From Paramoeba atlantica (Eukaryota > Discosea), in assembly GCA_977017575.1 (NCBI GenBank), contig CDRNVI010000145.1, positions 26,797-90,796 on the forward strand: a stretch of DNA of 64,000 bases, written 5' to 3'. A program made the translations under genes and the position numbers. How positions within the stretch are numbered: position 1 is the first letter of the stretch; each line of letters starts with the position of its first letter. Below are positions 52,807-64,000 of this stretch, piece after piece. The notes beneath the pieces are model-generated. The model searched no databases and had not been told where the DNA came from. It worked only from the letters and a program-made list of their open reading frames with translations.

Positions 52807-55800
52807 ATGGATTATCAAATGGAGGAAGAAGAGTCCATCTTCTCTGCTCTTGCTGGAGGAGGAGGAGGAGCTTTTGTTGTTGATGAAGATGGAAACGCAG
52901 AAGTCTTTGCTGAGTTGGATGGTCGACATACTCTTGTCGATTTTCATGATGCTTTTGTTCAGTCGAAAGCTGAAAAGAGGAAGAAGGGAATGCCTGCTGC
53001 TCGAAAGGTTTTGTTTTGTTTTTTTTTTTGCTTTTGTGGACTTGATGACCTTTTTTTATTTTTTGAATATATTAAAAATGTGTTTCTTTCTTCTCTTATT
53101 TTTTTCTATTCATAATAATAATAATTAATTAATATTCTTTCTTTTTCTTTTTTCTCTCTTTTTCACAAAAAAAAAAGGCATTAATGATTCTTCTTGGGAA
53201 AAGAGAATGGTTAGAAGCCACAGATGAAGAACTGGGTGTAATGGTAAAATTCTCTCGAGATCAAGGACCAAGTTTAATCTCTTTGGATGTCTTGGAGGCT
53301 CTTTTCAATAACCCTTCTTTTACAATGCTTTGTTCTCCCATGATGATGGAGTTGATTGACTATGGACGAACTTTAATGCGATTATCTCATAAGGGAGAGA
53401 GGGAGCGTGTGTTCTCTTCAAAAGTTACGACTTCTCTTGCAGAAATTACAGAGTTTGAAAGTGCAAGAGCAGAACCGTTTTGTCGCTCGTTGTGTCGATG
53501 GATTACTCGTCTTGTTCCTCCTTATGAAAGTTTCAATTTTGGAAAAGATCACAAAGAATTGGATTCGATTGAAAAGATGTTTCAAACTTTTCGAAATAAG
53601 AAGGATTTGGTATTATGTGCGTTGGTTCATTGGAGATATATTTGGTTAAATGAGATGCAAGGTGCTCCCAAGAAGGTTGTTGAACTTTATCGATGGCTTG
53701 CGTGTATCCATTTAGAGATGATTTGTGTTTCTAATCCTCCATCTGTGTTGAGTTGTCTTGCTTCTTTCACCATTCTTGTGGATCTTTATCCTCAACCAGT
53801 TGTAGAACTCTTTCGAGATGCTGTGATCCAATGTTTAGATCATTCACACCCTCCAGTTCTTTTACGTTCGATTTTCCCTTTGGCAAGAAAAGAAGATTTT
53901 GATGATACAAAGTATGTGGATGATCCTGTTCGAGATCTTTTGATTCTTTCTCTTGCTGATGATAAGAAGATGTTTGAGAAGAGAGTTCAGGCAATGATTC
54001 GAACCGATCTTCCTTCTCGTTCCCAGGTAAATTATTTTTTTTTTTGAAAAGAAAAGAAAAGAAAAAAGAAAACTCTCTTTCTATATATTTTTTTTGGGGG
54101 GTGGGGTGGGGTTTTTTTCATTCTTTTTTATTATTTAGGTATTTTGTGCTGGTAGTACTGTTTTTAATCCTATTGAACGACGATTTGTCTATGCACAACA
54201 AGACCAACATTCTTGGCATCGTAGATTAATTCGAGATATTGTTTTTCATTTAATGCGAAGAACTTTCTTTCAATTGGGAATGAAGCGTGAGATTGGATCG
54301 ATAGTGGAGTCTGGAATTGATTTGAGTACTTTGTTTTCGAATCGAGAGGATGCTGAAATCTACTGTTTTTTTGTTATTTGGTATTGTGAATTTCGAAAAA
54401 GTCCATTGAAAGAAGTAAAAGGAGGAGAGAGATTGTCAAAAGGGGAATTAGAATTTATGGAATTTTTCCCTCAAATTTGTCTCGGGGCTTTTGACGAATT
54501 CGCAGTGAAAGTACAAAAGAGACTTGTGACAGTTGGGGCTTTGTCGAAATGTACTTCAAATCCGTTGGTTCATCCTGCTTTGGCAGCTCAAAATTTCCCA
54601 AACTCGCTTGAAATTACTCGTGCGTACCAAGAAGAGATTAAAGATAATATGAATAAGCTCCAAAATATGGCCAAACTTTGTAAACGATTTATTCCTGCAG
54701 ATCCAGTTTCGGAGATTCTTTCTCATGCGATGGATAATTGGAGAGATTGGAGAATGGTTGATATTTCGTTTCTTTTTGGGGAAATTCTAGAAGTTCCTGC
54801 AGGAGCACGACCACCACCTGGTCCACTTCCCCCAATTCTTGTTCGATCTTTAAAATGGTTGCTTTATGTAATGAACTCTCCTTTGTTTCAACATTGTTGG
54901 GATCACAACGTATCAGCAGGAGGAGGAGCTGGTGGTGGTGGTGGAGAGAGAATTCAAAAGATTGCTGATGTTCGTAGAGATTGGGAGGATCTTTTTATGT
55001 CGATTAAGAATCGAACGATTTCTTTTCCTCAATTGGAAGTGTTTATTAAGTTTTTAAAGGTTGAAGAAGAATTTGAATTATTTTTTTCTTCAACTGCTGG
55101 TCGTTCGTTTAAGAAGAAGAGTGATAATGAATTAATTTGGAATCTTCGAACGGTCGATAAGAAAGCACTTTCGTCCATGAAACGAGATTTAATGAAATTC
55201 GCTCATCTTCAAGGAGTTCTCGAAAATATTGAACGAATTGAAGGATGTCTCCCTTTTTTCAAAAGTTGGGTCAATGATCTTGAATCTGTCGGGGTTCTTC
55301 AATCTCATGTTGTCGATTTTAAAGATATTGTTAAAAAGAATGATTGGTCTCAACAAAAACTCTCTGATTATCCGAAATTTGCTGAAGCTTGTGAGATTAT
55401 TCATCCTTCTCTTCTTCAACTCCACCCAGCTTTGTTTCAGAAAATCTTGGAGAGTTTAGATATTTTTGAGTGGTTAAGAACTCAATCTGATGATCAAGAT
55501 TTTCAAAGGGGAATTGAGTTGGCTATGGGACGATCTGAAATGGAATGTCCCACTGAACTTTGGCTTGAAGATGAAGATGGTGGGGGTGGTCGTGTCAATG
55601 AACAAATTCTTGCCATGCTTCGTTCTGTTCGTTCTTATTTACACAGCTTCATTTATCGTGAGGATTTAATGTACAAGAATGCTCAAGAATTTGTAATGAA
55701 ATTTTTGGCGCAGCTCGGTCCTTTTCGAATGACTATTTTGGATTCGATGGATACTTGTAATGCATCTCGACTTCCTTTGATTGAGCTTTTGAGTGGGGGA

Positions 55801-58800
55801 ACTGAGAGTGCTGCTCCTGATCGTTTGCTTCGAATGCTTCAGCCTAGTAGTGAAGCTATTTGGAGTTGTGAGAGCGATTTGGTGGTTAGGAAGGGAGGTG
55901 CGACTGATGATGTTGCTGAACTTCTTTCGTTTTTGAGGTTAAGGATTCTTTTTTTTTTTTTTTGGATTCTTTTTTTTTTTTTTTGGATTCTTTTTTTTTT
56001 CTTTTTTTATTTGTTTATTTGTTTATTTGTTTATTTTTCTTTTTTTTTGGATTCTTTTTATTTCTTTTTTATTCATAAAAAACCACACAGGTTAAAATAC
56101 GTTATCCCAAGCAAAAAAGAAACAATTAGCCGTCATCTCACTGTCAATGAAGTCGAAGACTTTCAATCTACAGTTGTCCTTTCTCGAACTGATCAACGTG
56201 CAGAAGATACACGGGCAAAAATTACCAATTTTGTTGAAAGTTTTGGGTGGATGAAACAATATGCCACTTTTTTATTGAATTTGCATTCTTTGGGGCATTT
56301 TGAGTTTGATAAATTTGATGTTTCGATTCCTCTTTGTACTGACGCAGAGGAAATTCGTGAGAAGGCATTGAATGCTAAAGGATTGTTAAACGAGTGGGAG
56401 AAAATGGTCAGTGAAACGAGGTTCTTTCTTTCTTTCTTTCTTTCTTTCTTCATTTGTTTCTTTTTTTTTTTTCCATTCATTTCTCTTTCTTCTCTTTTTC
56501 TCATTTCTTTTCTGTTTTTATTTTTATCAGATTGAAATATCCTGCAATGAATCATTTTGGGATGCAAATTATTTGGGAGTTGGCAAAAACTTTGAGAGAG
56601 AGATCCAGAGTTGGGGGAGTTTTTAGGCAAGGTTGCTTTGTTTCTCCTTTTTGTGGGGTTGTTTTCTCTTTATTTATTGTTTTCCCCCCCGCTTCTTCCA
56701 ACAGATGGAAAAGAGATGATTGCAAAACAGATGGTTTATTTGATCAATCCTGTCGATGCTGTTAATTCCGGTCTTGTGGCACAGGTTCTCTTTCTCTTTT
56801 TTCCCCCTTCATCTCTTTTTCTTTCTCATCTCTGAAAATCCTTCGTTCCAAAAGGTGGACCAAGATCTTTTCTCTATTTGGAAAAAATTAACACATGATG
56901 AACACGCTCCTGCAGAAAGTACAGAGAAAGAGCATGATGAAGATGTCGATATGGATATGAAAGGGGGATTCTCGGGAGAAGAGAGAGAAGAAGGAGAGGG
57001 ATACAGAGAAAAGGATATGAAATTGGAAGAAATTTTAGAGGTTTGTGGAAAGGTTGTGGAGGAAGTTTTTGGGAGAATTGCTCCAATTAGAAGAAGTGTG
57101 GAGTTACCAGAGGAGAATTATTCTCTCTCCCTTCATCCAGGTTCTTTTTTCTCTTTTTTCTCTTTTTTCTCTTTTTTCTCTTTTTTCCCACGGTGTCCCA
57201 AATAATGGTGTCCCAAATAATGGTGTCTTCTTTTGTCTGTCTCTTTTTGATGTTGTTTTTGAATAGGAGATATTCGCCTTATTTGTGCTCGATCTTATGA
57301 ATTTGTTTTCCCTGAAGTTCTCTCGATCTTTATGCAATGTATGTTTTAATATTAGATTTTTGTTTTGTTTTTTTTTGAGTCTCAAACTTTTTTTTTTTTT
57401 GAAAAAAGGTTCCACATTGCCCGAGAGAAGAACGTTGATGCTCTGTCGTGAAGATTCAACTTGGGAGGATGTCCTTTTGATGTTATTAAGGTGGCGTCAT
57501 GCTAAAAGTGTCAAGGAGGATAAGCTTTTTTGTCTTGCTAATGCTGATATTCTTCCAAATGAGGTCTTGTTTTCTTCTTTTTCGTTACAACTTACTTTTA
57601 ATAATCTTTTTTGGAGACTAAAAATCACCCTGTTATTTTTTGCACCTTTTTTCTTTCTTTCTTCCCTTAGGTCCAAACAAAGTGTGTGGCGTTCATTAAT
57701 GAGGCCTCTGAGACTGCAGTTGTTCCTCTTCTTGTTGTTTGTGGACCATCGAGGAGTGTTTATGTTGTATCACAATTTGTCAACAGGTTCTTAATTTCTT
57801 TTCTTCTTTATAAAAATGAAGGAAACAAGAAAGATATCAATATTCTCTCAAAAGAATAACTCTTATTATTATTCTACTTTGACCCCCTTTTGATTTCATT
57901 TTTCTTTTATTTTAGGAGAATGCCTTCTTACCCTCTCCCACGATCTGTGATGCAAGATCTAATTGATAAGGCCACTTCTGGACATGTCCAAACCTTTGTC
58001 TCTGATTATGCTGGTGCTGGAAAGTCGTTTCAAATCAGAAAAGGAATTTTTGGGTTTTTCTTTCTTAAATTTTGTTCGAGAGAGAAAAAAAAAAGACTGA
58101 GAGGAGAGAGTAAGAAGGTTGAAAAGGGAGAGGAGTAAACAGGTCAAATGAAAAATACTGAACTTCTTCTTCTTCTTAAAAAATTAGGGAAGAAAAGTAT
58201 GTTCATATTCCAACAACTTCCATTGCACAATTTATTTCTCTTCTGGATCGGAGTTTGGAAAGATTGAAGAAAGACAGTGGGTTTGTTCTTCATTTTTAAT
58301 TTTTACTTTTTATTTCTTTTTCCAACAAAAAAAAGTGTCTTTTTTTAAATTACCCGTTTTTTATTGACTTTTTTTTATTTCTCTTCACAAGATACGACCC
58401 ATTGCTTCACATTGACATCTATGAAACTGTTGGTCGAGATCTCAACTCTTATCTTTTTGAATTGATTTTCTTCAGTGGGTACTGCAATTTCTCCACAGGT
58501 TTTTTAATTTAGTTAGGGTTTATTTTGTGTGTGTTGAAAACATTAATTGCCCACCATTTGGCGGTCATTAATTTTTCATGATTTATGCTGACTCAATCTC
58601 TTTTTCTTTCTTCCCACAACAAGGAACAATCTTCTCCTTTGATCCATCCAAAACTTATCTCTCCATCGAGTTACCAACAGGGACACTCAGCAAACATATG
58701 ACAATTGCGCGATGTTGCCCTGTGACATCTGTAGTTGCTGAGGGGAGTCTCTTTTCTCCAAATAAGAAGGAGTTGAAGAAAGGAATGGGACGAGGAGCCT

Positions 58801-61800
58801 TTTATGGTTTTTTTATTTGTTAAAAAAAATTATTTTCTTATTTCTTCTTTTTCTTATTTTTTTGTATGAAAGGGAGGAGATATGATGGAACAGCCTTGAG
58901 AAAAGGAGAAGATGGTATTCGCCATGCAAATGCATATGATCGTCTTCAATATGTCTGTACTGCTTTGGATATTTTGTAATTCTTTCTCATTTCTTTTCCT
59001 CCTATTCTTCCTGTTTTTTCTAAGTTTCTCTCTCTTTTTTTAAATAGGCGAAGAAATAATGGGAGATTTCCGTACATTTTTGAGTCAAATGTCGCTGAAA
59101 CTGCAGGTTTATTTTCTTAGTTCAAACGTTTTTTTTTTTTTTGATTCAATGATTCTTAAGAAATTCTTTCTTCAGGTCTCCAAGAATCACTTGCAGAATC
59201 TCTCCGACTCTCCGCTTCAGAAGATATGAGGTTTCAATTCTCGTTTTTTTTTTTTTCGTTTTTTAATTTTTTTTTTAATTTATTCTGCTTGTTTTTTTGC
59301 TCTCTTCAAATTCTCATCCGTTTTTTTAGTGTGGATATTGCTGATGAAGATATCCCTGGATATTTGTGTTTTGATCTTCTTGTAAAGGCCAGTAATCTGC
59401 CTGGTGAGCGAGTTTCGTTGTGGTGTTTGTGGAACTTTATCAATATGATTTATTGGCAGGTGATTTATTAATATAAGAAACTCAGTTTATTTTTTTTTTG
59501 GTGGGTTTGATTAATTTCTTTTCCTCTCTTTATAGATTCGTGATATGCACTATCCAGAATCTCCTTTAAATGGTGTTTGTATGCCCTCTGATGAAGGGGA
59601 TGTACAAGAAGCAAATAAGAAAGAAACAGATGAGGCTAAGAGGCTTGTTAAGGTTTGATCGAACTTCAATCATTCTTATTTTCTTTTTTGTTCCTTTTAT
59701 TTTCTCTTTTTTTTTTCTCATCGATAATATTGTACATAATAGGGAGAGATTCTCGCTTTTATTTTGAGAACTGCTCGCGAATTTGCTACACGACAATCTA
59801 ATGAAATTCCACCCAATGAAGTTATTGGAATGGAGGTTCATAATAATCTCTTTTTTCTCTTTTCTCTTTTCTCTGTAACTCAACACTCCTTTCTTTAATT
59901 TCTCTCTCTCATTCTGATCTTTGTTTTAGGTGAGTGGCTTTGTTCGAAATGATTTCAATGGAACATGGACAAAACAACTTTACGAACATGATGGAGAAGC
60001 GGTATATTCGACTGGAGGTTTTTTTTCTCTCTCTCTTTTGCATTTTTCACTGTTCTCAACAAGGCTTCTTCCCTTTCCCTTTTTTTAAACTATTTTCATT
60101 GACTAGGGTTCAGAAATGTTACCTTTTACCTCTACTACCGAGCAGTTGAGAAGGGTTGGGTTTGTATTTTCATTTCATTTGCCAATCAAATTAATTCCCT
60201 TTAAATTCAATCTTGTTTTTCTTAGGTTGTTGATGATATGATTGCCAAAGATGGTCCTTCTTTCTCTCACAGTACATCATCTGACATTAACTCGGTGTGG
60301 AAGACATGTGCAAGTTGGCAAACAGATCGAAATATTAAAGTAAGTAATTTTCTTTTGGTTTGAGAAAGAGAGAGAAAAAAGAGAAGGAAGAAAAGAGAGA
60401 AGGAAGAAAAGAGAGAAGAAAAGAGATACCAAACCTCCCTAATCCCCCCTCTCTCCCTTCTTTTCTCCCAGACCACAAAAGTCAAAAACCCAAAAGGACA
60501 TCTTGGAGAAGCAATTGAAATTAAGGGATTTCCTGTAAATTCTTTAGAGAATGGAGTTTATATGCGATTGCCACCTTATGATGATATTGATGGACATCCC
60601 CATTATTTAAAGGTTCTTTTTTCCCTTTTTTTAATTCAATTTTTTTTTTTTGAGAGGAATATTCATTTTTTTGAATCTCTTTTTACTTTACAGAACGAGA
60701 ATGGACATCGTCGTCATTTATTCTTTAGCAACATGGAAAACATGTGGCAAATTTGTCCGATTTGTACACCTGATGAAGGAGCATTTGGTATTGCCACTTC
60801 ATTGACTGGATGTTGGAGTATGATGCCTCCTGATTCTGTGGAAAAGAGCACCAAATTTCGACTCATGAGGTAAGAGAGGAAAAGAAATAGGAGTTCTCAA
60901 GAGGGGAGGGAGGGAAGGAAGAAAAAGAGAAAGTTAAAAGGAAGAGAGGATGGTTTTTTTAAATTCTTTTTTTAGGTATGGTGATAAAGATGCTAAGAAA
61001 GAGAACTCTGTTGCGATTGACCAATTCCTCCCTGACTTTATGTTGGAGGAAGATGATGCAGAACAACTCCTTGCCAAGAAAGATGAGGATTTTAAAGAAT
61101 TTTTAGGTTTTTTTTTTGTGTTCTCAGAAGAACAAAGAGAAAAGAGAGGAATAGAAGAGACGGAAAAGAGAAAGGGGAAAAAGAAAAGGCTCTTTTTTTT
61201 AAATTTCTTTTTCTCTTTTTTAGCACTCGAAAAACTCTTTGAAAAAACAAAACGATGGGCTGATAGTAACCACGAATGTCTCCTTTTCTCCAACAAAAAC
61301 CACATTGTCTCTTTTATGTCGATGGATCCAAAAGTCATGAGAAAAAATATGCACCCTAATTTGTTGGAGTTTTTGCAACAAAATCGGATCAATGTTGGAG
61401 AATCGTTGAATGAGTTGTCGTCACGCCATCATGAAATTTTGGGGGCTTTGACTGAAGTTTATAGGACAAAGGATGAAGCAAAGAACATGATGGAGGTGAG
61501 AGCCATTTTTTGTGTTATTCTTATTTGTTTTGTGTTTTTTAAATCTTTAAATGATTTTCGCTTTCATTCTTTTTTCTTTGGGTTTTTTTTTTCTCATCTC
61601 ACTAATTTTTATCTCTTACTCAAAAAAGGGCCACTATGTTTTAACTGGTGACAATCTCCTCAAAATGTTGGCCATTTTTATTCGTCTTCGAGTTGGAATC
61701 CCGGTCATCTTAATGGGAGAATGTGGATGTGGTAAAACTGCATTATTAAAATATTTATGTGGTTGGTTGGGCGTGGAGTTAATTGTTTTGGATGTTCATG

Positions 61801-64000
61801 GTGGAACTACCCCAGAAGATATTGTTGCAATCTTTGATGTTGCAGAAGAGGCAAGGAAGAAGAGTTATGAAGAGACTGGGAAGAAGACAAATGTGTATGT
61901 CTTTTTGGATGAGGTGAATGCTTGTAATCACATGGGGTTGATTTGTGAGGTTATTACAAAGCGGTCGTTACATGGTGCTCCTTTACATGATGGAATCCAT
62001 ATCCTTGCTGCGTTGAACCCTTATCGCCGTCGCCCGCCACAAGAAGAAACCTTTGGTTTAGTTTACAAACACAAGAAAGGATCTGTTGCTCCTGTGATGC
62101 AGGATGAAATGTCCACACTTGTGTACCGTGTGACACCCATTCCTGCATCATTGCGGGACTTTGTTTTTGATTTTGGAGCTTTGGAATTGAAACAAGAGAG
62201 GATGTATGTTCGATCTATGATTTTGGACTTTTTGGATCTTCCTTCTATTGAGGTGCGTTTTTTCTTTCTTTCCAAAAGCAAATTCATTCATTTTTTTTTT
62301 TTTTTCTTGAATCAAAATAGTTTTATTTTTTTATTTTACTAAAATTTAATGTGGTGAAATTAATATAGGGATTGGAGCACAAAGAACAAGTCCGATTGAC
62401 AGCACAGAGAGAAAAAGATTATAATTTGATTACTGATTTAGTTGTGGAGTCACAAACTTTTGTCCGGAATCGGGAGGGAGATCCTAGTTCTGTGAGTTTG
62501 AGAGATGTCAGACGATTTTTGTTCTTTGCAAACTTTTTCATTAATATGAAGAAGCCGTATTCGGATGCGATTTTGGTGAATGCTGTTGTTGTTTCTCTTG
62601 CTTTGGTGTATTATTATCGCCTTTCAAGGTTTCTTTTTTTTTTTCTTTTTAAAGAATCCATTTTTTCAATGAAATTCATTTTATTTTTTTATTCATTTTT
62701 CTCATTCATTTTTCTTTCAGGGAAGAACACCGAAAGAATTTCTGGATTCGAATTTGCGATACCGAAAATGATCTGAACCGTCTAGGTTTTTTAACTCTCT
62801 CTCTTTTTTTTTGGCCTTCTTTTTGTTTTTAATTTTCCATTCTCTTTCACAGCAAATGGAACTTCTTTCAAAATGCCCCAAAAAGTATCAGAAAAGCATC
62901 GAAAATATTCTTCTTATTTTGCTTCTCTTCTTAAGAAGACTCAGAAGACTTTCTGTGAAGAATTGGATGTTGAGGAGGGAATTGCTTTGAATAATGCCTT
63001 GACTGAGAATTTGTTTGTAACAATTGTTTGTATTTTGAACAGGTTTTGTATTTATTGATTTATTTTTATTTCCAAAAAGACTTTCAAAATAATGACTTTT
63101 TTGATTCTATCCAGAGTTCCAGTTTTTCTTGTTGGAAAACCAGGGACCTCAAAGACTCTGACTTTGCAAATTATTTCTTCAAATTTACAAGGACAACAAA
63201 GTCCCAACCCATATTGGAAGAGGTTCGAAATATCCCCTCTCTTTTATCTTATTTTATTCTGATCTATTCATCCCTTTTTTCCAGATATCCTTCTGTATAT
63301 GTGTTTCCTTATCAATGCAGTCCTATGAGTGACAGTAGTTCAATTCAACATCAATTCCAAATGGCTGTCAGGTTCTAATTTTCTTTCTTTTCTCATATCT
63401 TTCCGTTCTTTTTTTCTTTTCTGAACTCTTTTTGTTTGTAGATATCAGGAACATGCAAACAATACCATCACTGTTCTTTTGTTGGATGAGGTTTTGCTCC
63501 TTTTTCCTCTTTTTTTTTTTCAGAAGTTCTTTTTTTTTTTAATAACTCACCTTTTCTGTTCTCCTTTTTTTTCTTTTCTCTTAATAGGTTGGTCTGGCAG
63601 AACACAGCCCTGATATGCCCCTCAAGTGTCTTCACGGAATGCTTGTAAATCCTCCAATTGCTATTGTAGGGTAATCTTACTCTCTTCTTTTCACCCTTTC
63701 TCTCTCTTTCCTCTCCTTTTTTTCTTTTCAAATTCTTTTCTCTTTTCTTTTCTTCTTCTCTCTCTCTCTCAAGTCTAAATTGAAAAAATAGGTTAAGTAA
63801 TTGGGTTTTGGATCCAGCAAAAATGAATCGTGCTGTCCTTGTCCAGAGACCTGAGCCAGATAGTAATGATATCTCTTCGACAGGTTTTTTTTCTCTCTTT
63901 TTTTCTCAATTTTAAGGATTTTTGTCTTGATTTTCTCAATTTCTCAATTTTTTAGGTGAATCAATTTTGGGAATCCCTCCATCTGTGAAAGCACCACTGG
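52807..64000 (+). CDS. RNF213/mysterin-like giant AAA+ protein (3' partial)
   Basis: RNF213 proteins are giant E3 ligases with a dynein-like AAA+ core, tied to lipid droplets and antimicrobial ubiquitylation in animals. The frame starts at 52807 (MDYQMEEEESIFSALAGGGG) and runs through 35 or more exons, e.g. 52807-53007, 53178-54026, 54139-55937, 56091-56420, 56531-56631. The long first 1,000 or more residues are helical and lack clear domains. First P-loop: YAGAGKSFQIRK (58013-58027). Second AAA unit: Walker A GECGCGKT (61716-61739), DVHGGTTPEDI, Walker B VFLDEVNA (about 61899-61922) and LNPYRRRP, a strong RNF213 signature. Third: GKPGTSKT (63134-63157), LLLDEVGLAEHSPDMPLK and GLSNWVLDPAKMNRA, the closest match to the family. 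The RING and RZ-finger E3 part should lie beyond the window and is not seen. Confidence 0.92.
55938..56090 (+). repeat. Simple-repeat-rich intron of the RNF213-like gene
   Basis: The intron contains GGATTC followed by long T runs three to four times, and a (TTTG)/(ATTTGTTT) tetranucleotide tract at 56009-56038. It is framed by the GTTAAG donor and CACACAG acceptor. Confidence 0.7.
57141..57266 (+). repeat. Intron with (CTTTTTT)n and 17-bp tandem repeat
   Basis: A CTTTTTT heptamer-like tract (57147-57187) is followed by GGTGTCCCAAATAAT repeated about 2.5 times (57192-57227). This is polymorphism-prone sequence within an intron of the RNF213-like gene. Confidence 0.7.

Noticed and set aside
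57190-57230. GGTGTCCCAAATAAT repeats as a possible exon
   Set aside because: They lie between a clear donor and acceptor of the RNF213-like gene and follow a T-rich tract. The flanking exons join in frame without them.

Overview
The window is nuclear DNA of an intron-rich, AT-rich unicellular eukaryote. It carries spliced genes with polypyrimidine-AG acceptors, a RasGEF gene, the cytosolic ribosomal stalk protein P0 and an RNF213-class giant AAA+ protein. The species cannot be named from the sequence; an amoeboid or similar protist is a reasonable guess.

Bases 1-10503 (+ strand) are one uninterrupted open frame of about 3,500 codons, open at the left edge. It is built from about 87 copies of a 40-residue half-repeat, alternating as an 80-residue/240-bp unit. 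The repeat core (PLSxxNGGTGA ... DARxNLxLGxLxTxD) matches the tail-fibre repeats of tailed bacteriophages.

Bases 10884-43629 (- strand) hold nine tandem paralogous ankyrin-repeat genes, named here ANK-1 (left) to ANK-9 (right), about 3.5 kb apart. Each has about 17 short exons, nearly all carrying one ankyrin repeat, and every intron I checked is in phase 0. Each ends in an acidic then basic tail. Seven look whole, one (ANK-2) appears damaged and one (ANK-1) has lost most of its tail. The left-most gene converges on the giant repeat gene.

Bases 43785-45889 are a DNA transposon-like element with perfect 116-bp terminal inverted repeats. It carries one two-exon gene whose product I cannot assign to a transposase family.

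Bases 46480-64000 are ordinary host genes: a RasGEF (+, 12 exons), a small cysteine-motif protein (+), ribosomal P0 (+, with a short last intron that creates its C-terminus), a small SPRY-like gene (-), and the first 11 kb or more of an RNF213/mysterin-like gene (+, 35 or more exons, running off the right edge). The SPRY-like and RNF213-like genes share a 512-bp divergent promoter.

No tRNA, rRNA or CRISPR array was seen. The most unusual parts are the phage-fibre-like giant repeat gene, the modular ankyrin array with its shared promoter palindrome and G-rich 3' element, and the young TIR element.
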